DNA from: an uncultured bacterium
Lineage (GTDB): Bacteria > Planctomycetota > UBA1135 > GCA-002748355
NCBI GenBank assembly: GCA_937858895.1
Contig: CALLZN010000282.1
Span: 1-35,047 of the forward strand
Direction of reading: 5' to 3'
Length of the DNA: 35,047 bases
Shown piece by piece: positions 7,309 to 14,748 of this stretch; position 1 is the stretch's first letter, and the number at the start of each line of letters is the position of its first letter. A program made the translations under genes and the position numbers. A model generated the notes under the pieces. That model was not told where the DNA came from. It saw only the letters and a program-made list of their open reading frames with translations, and made no database searches.

Positions 7309-9877
7309 ATCGAAGCTCGAACGCGCGGTCGCTTTGTGGCTCGTGCATCTAAAATCGGGCGTGCCGAACGCCGATCTCCTCTCGGCGCACCCGGAACTCG
7401 CGGACTTGCTCGGACCGATGCTCGACGAGGACAGTGACGCTGTGGAGTTTGCGGATGGGCTCGCAGGTTCTGTTGCTCACGTGCCCTTGGTCGAAATTGA
7501 GAACTTCCGCTTCATCCGTGAGCTCGGTCGCGGAGGCATGGGCAATGTATGGCAAGCGCAGCAATTGTCTTTGGCTCGCGACGTGGCGCTCAAGCTGCTG
7601 AACGAAGATGCAGCGCGCAGCCCGAGCTCGATCGCGCGCTTCAGGCGCGAGGCTTTGGCGCTGAGCCGGCTCGGCCACCCGAACATCGGCAAGATCTTCG
7701 AAGTCGGGGAGAGCGCTGGCACGCACTACCTCGCGATGGAGTTGATCGTCGGGCCGCCGCTGCAGAGCGGACATTGGTCCGTGTCTCGCCTCGTCTCCAT
7801 CTTCGTGAGCGTCGCCGACGCACTCGAACATGCGCATCACGCAGGCGTCATTCACCGCGATGTCAAGCCGAGTAACCTCCTCTTGCGCGCGGACGCATCC
7901 CCTGTCGTCACCGACTTTGGGCTCGCCGTCACCGAGGGGTCTACCGCGCTCACGCGCAGCGGTGCATTTGCTGGCACACCGGGTTACGGTTCTCCAGAAC
8001 AAGCCGAAGGAGCTGCGGTCGACGCTCGGACCGACGTGTTCGCGCTCGGTGCGACCATGTACGAAGTGCTGACGGGTTGTCGTCCCTTCGACGGCAGCAA
8101 CGAAGCGGCGATCGTCGAGGCCGTGCGGCACCACGATCCCATCGAGCCGTATCGACTCTCGACGCGCATATCCCGAGACCTCTCGGCGATCGTCATGCGT
8201 GCGCTCGAGAAGGACAAGAACGCGCGCTACCAGAGCGCAGCCGCTTTGCGCCAGGATCTCCTGGCCTTCACCGAAGGGCGTCCGATCGCCGCGAAGCCGA
8301 TCTCGACCGTTGGGCGCCTTCGGAAATGGAGTCGCCGCGAACCGTGGCGCGCAGCCCTTTGTGTAACGCTGGCCTTGGGTTTACCCGCATTGACTGGCCT
8401 CGTGAGTTTCGTCGTCGCCAAGGCGCCTACTTGGCGCGTGACAGACGAACTGCTCGAGCAGGAAGTCATCGAAGCCCACATCTCTGACGCGCTGCACGCG
8501 TTGCTCTGGAAGGGAGGCGACGCAGTCGTGCGCTCTCGCTGTCGTGACGTTCTCGATCGTGATCCCTTGCAGCCCGAGGCCATTGGCTGCTTGACCCTCT
8601 TGACGTGTCGAAACGCTGGTCAAGAGAACGCATTGGAGCAACTGCGCCACCATGACGAAGCGCTCCGTCGTCACGAAGCGCTGCGCGAGTTGGCGGTGGC
8701 GCTGAACGCCTCCGATGCGGGATCGGTCGCGGTTCCAAAGACCGCGCTTGGCGCTCTCCTCATCGGGCTTCTCGGCACGACGCAGCCGTGGCGCTACGGC
8801 GTCGTCTTCATCAAGGACTCCCAGCGGCCAGCGTATCGACGCGCTGCCGAGCTGATCGACCTCGCGACCTGCCTCACGCCGCGGCCGCGCCTCGCCTACT
8901 ACCTTCAGCTCGCCTATGCCGCGAGCAATGCCCAAGCCGAAGACCTTGCGCTGCGCGCAGCAGCCGTCCTCGATCGTCTCTGGCCTACCAACCCTCGGGC
9001 GCGGCTCGCTCGGGCGGCAGCGCTGAGTCGCAAGGAGCCCGATGGCTCTCAGGCCATCTGGCGCGTTCACCTCGAAGAGCACGAGGACGACACGACGACT
9101 CGATTTCAGTTGATCTGTTCCTTGAAGTCCTCGGGCGAGTCCGAGCAAGCCCTCGTGCATGCGCGGCGGCTCGCAAGTCTGTTGCCAAGCAACGCGACGG
9201 CGCAGCGTGTCCTCGCCGAGTGTCTCGACTGCTCGGTCGACCGCTCGCTCTTGATCCAAGCATGGCGCCGCGTCCTCGAGCTGGCGCCCGAGGACGCAGA
9301 GGCCTACTACAACCTCGGGGTCGAGTTCTCTTCTGCTGGCCTCCTTCCGGCTGCGATCGATGCCTACCGCAAGGCAATCGACTGTGACCGGACCATGGCC
9401 GAGGCTCATTGCAACCTCGGCTTCGCACTCGCAGCGCGAGGGCAGCACGCGGACGCCATCGCGCGTTATCGCGAGGCGCTCGTACAGAACCCGCAGCTCC
9501 GGCAAGCCAGTATCAACCTCATCGGCGCGGCGAAGGCTACGGCCGACATCGACATGGAGATCGACGAGCGCGAACGTTGGGTCCGGGCCAACCCGACGGA
9601 CGCACAGGGGTGGATCGAAGTCGCTGCGATGCGTCTGGGCCCGCGTACACCCGTCGAGCGGCGTGATGCCAAGGCTGCGATGGTCGCCGCAATGCAGGCT
9701 CTGACCGTGTCGCGAGGCGAGCTCCCGAATCCATGGAAGATCGTTGCCTACTGCTGGCTCCAGCTCGGCAACCAAAGCGCGGCGAGGCGAACGATCGAGA
9801 TGGCGATCTCAGGGCATCCGAACTTGGCACACGAGCTCGTGCCCGAGCTCGCGCGCTACCCCGCCGAGACGAAGTAG
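7301..9877 (+). CDS. Membrane Ser/Thr protein kinase with C-terminal TPR repeats
   Basis: From the ATG at 7301 this gives 858 aa; GAGG lies about 6 nt upstream. The frame is open further upstream, but that part is out-of-frame sigma-factor sequence. The kinase domain spans about 69-325: glycine loop GRGGMGNVW, lysine K98 (ALKLL), catalytic HRDVKPSN at 185-192, DFG at 205-207 and GTPGYGSPEQ in the activation segment. One membrane segment lies at about 349-376. The outer part is helical with TPR-like repeats, clearest at about 664-730 (AEAYYNLGVEF, AEAHCNLGFAL, spaced 34 residues). This is the usual planctomycete PknB-like layout with a cytoplasmic kinase and an external sensor. The 8-bp overlap with the sigma gene suggests the kinase signals to that sigma factor. 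Confidence 0.92.
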   Translation: MSESKLERAVALWLVHLKSGVPNADLLSAHPELADLLGPMLDEDSDAVEFADGLAGSVAHVPLVEIENFRFIRELGRGGMGNVWQAQQLSLARDVALKLLNEDAARSPSSIARFRREALALSRLGHPNIGKIFEVGESAGTHYLAMELIVGPPLQSGHWSVSRLVSIFVSVADALEHAHHAGVIHRDVKPSNLLLRADASPVVTDFGLAVTEGSTALTRSGAFAGTPGYGSPEQAEGAAVDARTDVFALGATMYEVLTGCRPFDGSNEAAIVEAVRHHDPIEPYRLSTRISRDLSAIVMRALEKDKNARYQSAAALRQDLLAFTEGRPIAAKPISTVGRLRKWSRREPWRAALCVTLALGLPALTGLVSFVVAKAPTWRVTDELLEQEVIEAHISDALHALLWKGGDAVVRSRCRDVLDRDPLQPEAIGCLTLLTCRNAGQENALEQLRHHDEALRRHEALRELAVALNASDAGSVAVPKTALGALLIGLLGTTQPWRYGVVFIKDSQRPAYRRAAELIDLATCLTPRPRLAYYLQLAYAASNAQAEDLALRAAAVLDRLWPTNPRARLARAAALSRKEPDGSQAIWRVHLEEHEDDTTTRFQLICSLKSSGESEQALVHARRLASLLPSNATAQRVLAECLDCSVDRSLLIQAWRRVLELAPEDAEAYYNLGVEFSSAGLLPAAIDAYRKAIDCDRTMAEAHCNLGFALAARGQHADAIARYREALVQNPQLRQASINLIGAAKATADIDMEIDERERWVRANPTDAQGWIEVAAMRLGPRTPVERRDAKAAMVAAMQALTVSRGELPNPWKIVAYCWLQLGNQSAARRTIEMAISGHPNLAHELVPELARYPAETK

Positions 9878-9961
9878 CTCCGCCGAGCACGAGCCGTCGC
9901 GTCATGCGGCTGGCGCTGCGAGGCTCGTGACCGATGCCCTCTGTCGTCTATCCTGCGTCGC

Positions 9962-11941
9962 ATGAGTCAGGAGCCCGTGAGTCAGGAGGAATGCGACAGC
10001 GACGAAGGAGCCCCGAGGCCGCTTGAAGGCGTAGAGGCGATCGTGGATCGCGACTGCGTCGTCGCCCGGCACGAGCGCCTCGAGGCCGTGCGCGCCGAAC
10101 TCAAGTCGCACTTCGTTGGCATCGACGAGGTCATCGACGAGATCGTCGAGGCGGTCCGCGTCTGGTACGTCCTGCCCGAAGTCCTGACGCGGCCCGTCAT
10201 CGTCAACCTCTGGGGCATGACGGGGGTTGGCAAGACCGACCTCGTGCGTCACTTCGTGCGTGCGGTCGGTTTTCAAGAGCGCTTCGCCGAGGTCGAGCTG
10301 CACACGAACGACAGCGACTATTTTTCGACGAGCGTCGCCGATGTCTTCGAGTCGCACGACATCGTCGATGGGCAGCCGGCCATCGTGCTCTTCGACGAGG
10401 TGCAGCGCTTCGCGTCGCGCGACGACGAAGGCAAGCCCATCCGCACTTCGAACTTCATCGACTTCTGGGAACTCTTGAGCGACGGCAAGCTCGCGCGTCG
10501 TCGACGCACGGACCTCGACTACCAGCTCGCGGACTTGCTCTTCTCGATGGAGGAGCGTCGTGCGCCTAGTGGCAGCGAAGAGGGCGCGGCTCCTGAGCCC
10601 ATGGCCGATCGCGTCGGGCCCTGGCAGGGGCAGCGCCTCAAGCGTGCGCTGGGCCTGCGCATGCGACTCGAAGACGTCGCGCGCATGCGCCAAGAGGACA
10701 TCGTTCGCTTGATCCAGGAGAAGAAGAACGACAAGTCTGCCTACGAGCCCGTCGACCATTCCAAGACGCTCATCTTCATCAGCGGCAACCTCGACGACGC
10801 CTTCACGATGGCTGCCGAGACGACCGAGGCCGACGTCGACGCCGACATCTTCCACGCGTTCGCGAGCAAGGTGACGCTCGTCGACGTCAAGCGCTCGCTG
10901 TCTCGACGCTTTCGGCCCGAGCAGGTTGCGCGCTTCGGCAACGTTCACATCCTGTCGAAGAGCCTCTCGAAGGCGCACTTCGAAGAGCTGATCCGCCGTG
11001 AGTTCGTGCGCATCGTGCGCGGCACGCGCGAGCGCTGTGGCCTCGAACTCGTGATCGAGGAGAGCGTCGCCCGCCTCGTCTACCGCAATGGTGTCTACCC
11101 CGTGCAGGGCGTGCGTCCGCTCTTCTCGAGCGTCGGGGACATCGTCGAGTCGAACCTCGCCTTCTTCCTCTTCGATGCGCTCTTGCAGCGCGCGGCGAAG
11201 ATCACGCTCGGCTACGACGAGTCGGGCTCGGCGCTCTGCGCGCGGCTCGAGGGAGGCTCTGTGGTCACGCCGGTCGAAGTGCGGCGCGCCTTCGTCGGCC
11301 GCCTCGACAAAGTGCGGCGCCGCAGCGCCGAGGACGTCCGCGCCAATGTCTGTGTTCACGAAGCGGGCCACGCCGCGGCCTACGCCCTCGAGTTCGGGCT
11401 CGCGACCCTCCAACTGACGGTGCGCGTCGCGTCGACCGAGACGAGCGGCTTCGCCTTCAGCCATGAGTTCCATGCCACCCGCGCGAGCCTGCAAAAGCAG
11501 ATCCGCGTCCTGCTCGCGGGCGGCGTCGCCGAAGAACTCGTCTTCGGCAGTGACGATGTATCGACAGGTCGCGTGGCCGATCGGCGGCAGGCGACCCGCA
11601 TCGCCATCGATCACTTTCGTTCGTATGCCTTCGACGAGGCCTTCCGCGCCTACTACGGCCTCGACGAGGAATACGAGTTGGACCGTGCGCGGACCGACGA
11701 GGCTATCGAAGCGCTCTTGGCCAAGCTCGAGCAGGAGACGCGCGACCTACTCGCGCAGCACCGCGACTTCGTCACGGCCCTCGCGCGCCGCCTGGACGTC
11801 GCGGGCCTCCTCGATGCGGCGGCTGTCGCTGCCATCGCCACGCAGCACGGCGTCGACTGCCGTGTCGAATCCGAGCACCACCTCGACGTGCGCGACTACC
11901 ACGCGCGGCTCGTAGAACGGAAACCCGACGACGCTGGGTGA
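9962..11941 (+). CDS. AAA_2 (ClpB-type) ATPase fused to FtsH-type M41 peptidase
   Basis: This encodes 659 aa. Walker A is GMTGVGKT at residues 85-92 and Walker B is IVLFDE at 141-146. An SGNLDD sensor-1-like strand follows, then RRFRPEQVARFGN, which resembles the arginine-finger segment of ClpA/B proteins. A ClpB-like small domain follows (LSKSLSKAHFEELI). From about 455 the protein changes to an M41 peptidase: HEAGH at 466-470 and the third zinc ligand candidate D540 in GRVADRRQAT, which aligns with the Asp of FtsH. Residues 475-610 keep the FtsH helical pattern (LAGGVAEELVFG). FtsH itself has two N-terminal membrane helices and an FtsH-class AAA module; here there is no membrane segment and the ATPase is of the Clp kind. 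It is probably a soluble ATP-dependent protease. Confidence 0.85.
   Translation: MSQEPVSQEECDSDEGAPRPLEGVEAIVDRDCVVARHERLEAVRAELKSHFVGIDEVIDEIVEAVRVWYVLPEVLTRPVIVNLWGMTGVGKTDLVRHFVRAVGFQERFAEVELHTNDSDYFSTSVADVFESHDIVDGQPAIVLFDEVQRFASRDDEGKPIRTSNFIDFWELLSDGKLARRRRTDLDYQLADLLFSMEERRAPSGSEEGAAPEPMADRVGPWQGQRLKRALGLRMRLEDVARMRQEDIVRLIQEKKNDKSAYEPVDHSKTLIFISGNLDDAFTMAAETTEADVDADIFHAFASKVTLVDVKRSLSRRFRPEQVARFGNVHILSKSLSKAHFEELIRREFVRIVRGTRERCGLELVIEESVARLVYRNGVYPVQGVRPLFSSVGDIVESNLAFFLFDALLQRAAKITLGYDESGSALCARLEGGSVVTPVEVRRAFVGRLDKVRRRSAEDVRANVCVHEAGHAAAYALEFGLATLQLTVRVASTETSGFAFSHEFHATRASLQKQIRVLLAGGVAEELVFGSDDVSTGRVADRRQATRIAIDHFRSYAFDEAFRAYYGLDEEYELDRARTDEAIEALLAKLEQETRDLLAQHRDFVTALARRLDVAGLLDAAAVAAIATQHGVDCRVESEHHLDVRDYHARLVERKPDDAG
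9963..9988 (+). repeat. 15-bp-period duplication at the start of the AAA-M41 gene
   Basis: TGAGTCAGGAG occurs at 9963-9973 and again at 9978-9988, giving a repeated SQE in the first 10 residues. The second copy creates an AGGAGG-like stretch just inside the gene. It is one of several short tandem duplications in this window. Confidence 0.7.
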
Positions 11942-11947
11942 GCGCGG

Positions 11948-14152
11948 TCAATCGCGCGCGTCGATGGTCCAACGGCGGCGCTCACTCGCGGCGACCTCGA
12001 CGCCGTTTTCGGTCGCGAGCACGCGCCCTTCGAGGCCGAAGCTGTGGACGCCGTAGGGCTTGGCGATGTCCTCGTAGATCTTGCGCAGAGCGGCGCTCCA
12101 CTCGAGGCCATCGTCACGCGTGAAGTGCCGGCGCTGGGGCTGGTAGCTCACGCTCTGGCCTTGCCGGGCGACGTCGGCGTGTGGCACGACATAGCGCAGC
12201 GGCAGTTTGGCGCCGAACACGCCGAGCTCGAGTTCGAGCACGAGGTCGGCGCTCATCGGGAAGCCATCGACTGTGAAGATCGGCGCGGTCGCGACCGTGA
12301 GCACGGCACCCGGCGCGGGCATGTTCCAGGTGAGAAGCGCCGAGCGATGAACGGCCGCGATGCGCAGCGTGCGCAGGCCTTCGTTGTCGACCTTGATGAC
12401 CACCTCGTCGACACGCGGCTCGAGCGCGAGCTCGCGGTCGGTCGCGAGGGCGAGCTGCGCGCGCCTGCCTTCGAGGCGAGCACGGCGCCGGTAGCTGCGC
12501 TCCCCGCAGCGCAGGATCATCTCGACTTCGGTCGCCGGGCCGCCGAGCTCGGCCTCGACGACGATGCGAGAGGTCGAGCGCGGGTGGAGGGCAAGGTCGG
12601 GTCGCCAGACAAAGCCCTGGTCGCCGCGGTCGAGCTGGGCCGGGCTCGGCATTCCTGTCGTCGGTGGCGGCAGCACGGCACTCGCGGGCACGAAGCGCGC
12701 ATCCTCGAGGCGCAGGACCTGCACGCGGCCTTCGATCGTCGTGAGACCGCCGGCCTCGATCCATGAGGCGACATCTTCCGTCGGTCGCACGCTGTAGGTC
12801 TCGGCCATGAAGGGCGGCCGGCACGCCGTCCCGATCTGGGTATGCGTCATGAGCACGCCGAAGCGCGTCGGCTCCGGATCGCTCACGACGAAGCAGACGT
12901 CACGCCCGACGGCGCGGGCCCGGTCCTCGATGCTCGCGACGCGGCTTCGCGTGCGCATCGCAGCGTCGACCTCGAGGCGGCCTGTTTGCAGCATCGAATC
13001 GAGGGCGGTGACCATGAGGCCGATCAGGACCACGGCCTCGAGACTGCGCCGCACACGGGTCGCGCGCGCGGCGAAGCGGCGATCGAAGGCCAAGGCCACG
13101 ACGAGCGCCAAGGCGCCAACCAGCGGGTAGAGCGCTCGGCTCTTGTAGATGCCTGGCGCATTCGGATAGAGGTGCCAGAGAAAGAGCGCCGGTGCGAGCG
13201 GAATGGCAAGCACGAGGAGCGCGAGCGTCGCCCGCCCCAGGGCGACGCGAGGCCTGCGCCAGAAGAAGAGCAAGAGCAGCGCCGACCAAGTCGCCACCCC
13301 GATGGCCAGCGGGATCGCGCGCTGCGCGAAGAGGCCCGCAAGTTCGCGCGGCACCGCGTCACCGGGTGCGATCGTGTAGCCAACGAGCCCGGGCAGGGCT
13401 GCGAGCATGGCCTTCGCTTGCCCTGGCTTGGGCTCGATGCCGCCGAGGTAGAGCATGGACCACGTGCCGAGGTAGGCCCGCCGCCAGAGCGCGACGAGGC
13501 CGAGCGGCACGAGGATGGCGACCGCGCTGCGCGTGCACGCGCGGATGTGTTCGTTCGCGCCGCTGTCCCGTCGCACAGGCAAGCACGCATACGCAAGAAC
13601 GAGCGGCGTCACGAGCCAAGCATTGGGCTTCGACGCGAAGCCGAGCGCGAGCGCGCAACCCGCGAGCCAAGGTCGGCGTCGCACGGCGAGCAGGGCAAGG
13701 ACACTGAAGGTCACGAAGACCATGTCGCCGCGCGCAGCAGTCCAAGAGACAGCCTGCGCTCCCGCAGCTGCGACCGCAAAGAAGGCGCTCGCAACGAAGG
13801 CGGCCCGTGCTTCCAAGTGGCGCCGCAAGAGCGAGAAGAGCGCGACGCTCGTGGTTGCGTGCACGAGCACGGACGTCGCGTGGTAGGGCCAGGCCCGCAG
13901 CGGCGAGCCGGCGAGCCACGCATCGACCTCGAGCCAAAGCCAGAGCACGGGCTGGAAGAGGTGTTCGAGCAGCGCCGGCAGGGGGCCATGGTCGACCCAC
14001 GGCGTCACGGCGCGCGTGAGCTGCTCGCGCGCTGCAAGCAGCAACCAGTAGTCATCGAACTGGAAGCCGAGCGCGAGCGTCCACGCGTAGGCACCGAGCG
14101 CGAGGAGCGCCAAGCTGAGTTTGGCCGTGGCTTGGCGCGGGGCAGTCACCAC
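11948..14152 (-). CDS. Polytopic membrane protein, GT-C glycosyltransferase-like
   Basis: This encodes 734 aa starting at one of two adjacent GTG codons. Roughly the first 400 residues are a series of about 10 hydrophobic helices. Just after the first helix is FQFDDYWLL, which matches the acidic first-loop motif (D-D/D-E) of GT-C glycosyltransferases that use lipid-linked sugars. The second half (about residues 410-734) is a soluble region with beta-rich segments such as RIVVEAELGGPATEVEMILR. This split into a membrane half and a periplasmic half is common in GT-C enzymes. The donor and acceptor cannot be told from sequence. It is convergent with the AAA-M41 gene (6 bp gap) and lies 29 bp after the 14182 gene on the same strand. 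Confidence 0.75.
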   Translation of the reverse strand: MVTAPRQATAKLSLALLALGAYAWTLALGFQFDDYWLLLAAREQLTRAVTPWVDHGPLPALLEHLFQPVLWLWLEVDAWLAGSPLRAWPYHATSVLVHATTSVALFSLLRRHLEARAAFVASAFFAVAAAGAQAVSWTAARGDMVFVTFSVLALLAVRRRPWLAGCALALGFASKPNAWLVTPLVLAYACLPVRRDSGANEHIRACTRSAVAILVPLGLVALWRRAYLGTWSMLYLGGIEPKPGQAKAMLAALPGLVGYTIAPGDAVPRELAGLFAQRAIPLAIGVATWSALLLLFFWRRPRVALGRATLALLVLAIPLAPALFLWHLYPNAPGIYKSRALYPLVGALALVVALAFDRRFAARATRVRRSLEAVVLIGLMVTALDSMLQTGRLEVDAAMRTRSRVASIEDRARAVGRDVCFVVSDPEPTRFGVLMTHTQIGTACRPPFMAETYSVRPTEDVASWIEAGGLTTIEGRVQVLRLEDARFVPASAVLPPPTTGMPSPAQLDRGDQGFVWRPDLALHPRSTSRIVVEAELGGPATEVEMILRCGERSYRRRARLEGRRAQLALATDRELALEPRVDEVVIKVDNEGLRTLRIAAVHRSALLTWNMPAPGAVLTVATAPIFTVDGFPMSADLVLELELGVFGAKLPLRYVVPHADVARQGQSVSYQPQRRHFTRDDGLEWSAALRKIYEDIAKPYGVHSFGLEGRVLATENGVEVAASERRRWTIDARD

Positions 14153-14181
14153 AGAAGCATGCGCGCTCGAAGTCTAGAAAG

Positions 14182-14721
14182 CTACGCGCCCTGCTCGTCG
14201 CAGAGGCGCGTCGCGTCGTCGACTTCGCGGTAGCTCTGCTTCCACTCCACGCGCGCGTGGATGCGCATCGCCGCGAGCTCTTCGCGAACCTGGGCCGGCC
14301 AACCGGCCATGGATGCGGGGAGTTCGCCGATGACGAGCGGTCCCGACTTGTCGCGGAGTTGCACGCCGCGAACTTTGATCCAAATGGTCGGGTCGTCTTC
14401 GTCCGGACGACATTCGGGGTCGGTGGGGGCCGTGCCATCACAAGCCGAGACCCTTCCGCTCGTCGGCTCGTGGATGGCGGCCGTCACGACCGAAAGCAGG
14501 CTCGCGGGGTCGGTGTCGTAAGACGGCCAGCGCGCGAGGTGTCGGGCTTCGACTTGGATCGACGCCCGGGATCCGGCGATGAAGCCGAGCTGCCGCGCCC
14601 GCTCGACGAAGAAGCGCTTGAACTCCGGCCGACCCTCGTATGCGCGGGCTTCGCGACTGAGGGTGGAACAAGAAAACGTGGCGGCAATGGTCATCTTGTG
14701 GATCTTCGACGTGTTCGTCAT
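14182..14721 (-). CDS. Hypothetical protein
   Basis: This encodes 179 aa. GAGG about 8 nt before the ATG at 14721 supports the start. There is no clear signal peptide. Residues 25-70 are charged with alternating helix-like stretches (PEFKRFFVERARQLGF). Residues 90-115 contain two cysteines in a polar loop (SACDGTAPTDPEC), and the C-terminal part contains WPAQVREELAAMRIHARVEW. I recognise no family. It follows the kinase/FGE-like gene by 27 bp on the same strand and precedes the membrane gene, so the three may form one transcript. Confidence 0.65.
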   Translation of the reverse strand: MTNTSKIHKMTIAATFSCSTLSREARAYEGRPEFKRFFVERARQLGFIAGSRASIQVEARHLARWPSYDTDPASLLSVVTAAIHEPTSGRVSACDGTAPTDPECRPDEDDPTIWIKVRGVQLRDKSGPLVIGELPASMAGWPAQVREELAAMRIHARVEWKQSYREVDDATRLCDEQGA

Positions 14722-14748
14722 GGGTGAGCCTCTGTGGAGTGGAGGAAG

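Noticed and set aside
9902..11614. 570-residue minus-strand open frame
   Set aside because: Antisense to the AAA-M41 gene; no motifs of its own.
12842..14233. 463-residue plus-strand open frame
   Set aside because: Extremely Arg/Glu-rich shadow of the membrane protein gene on the other strand.
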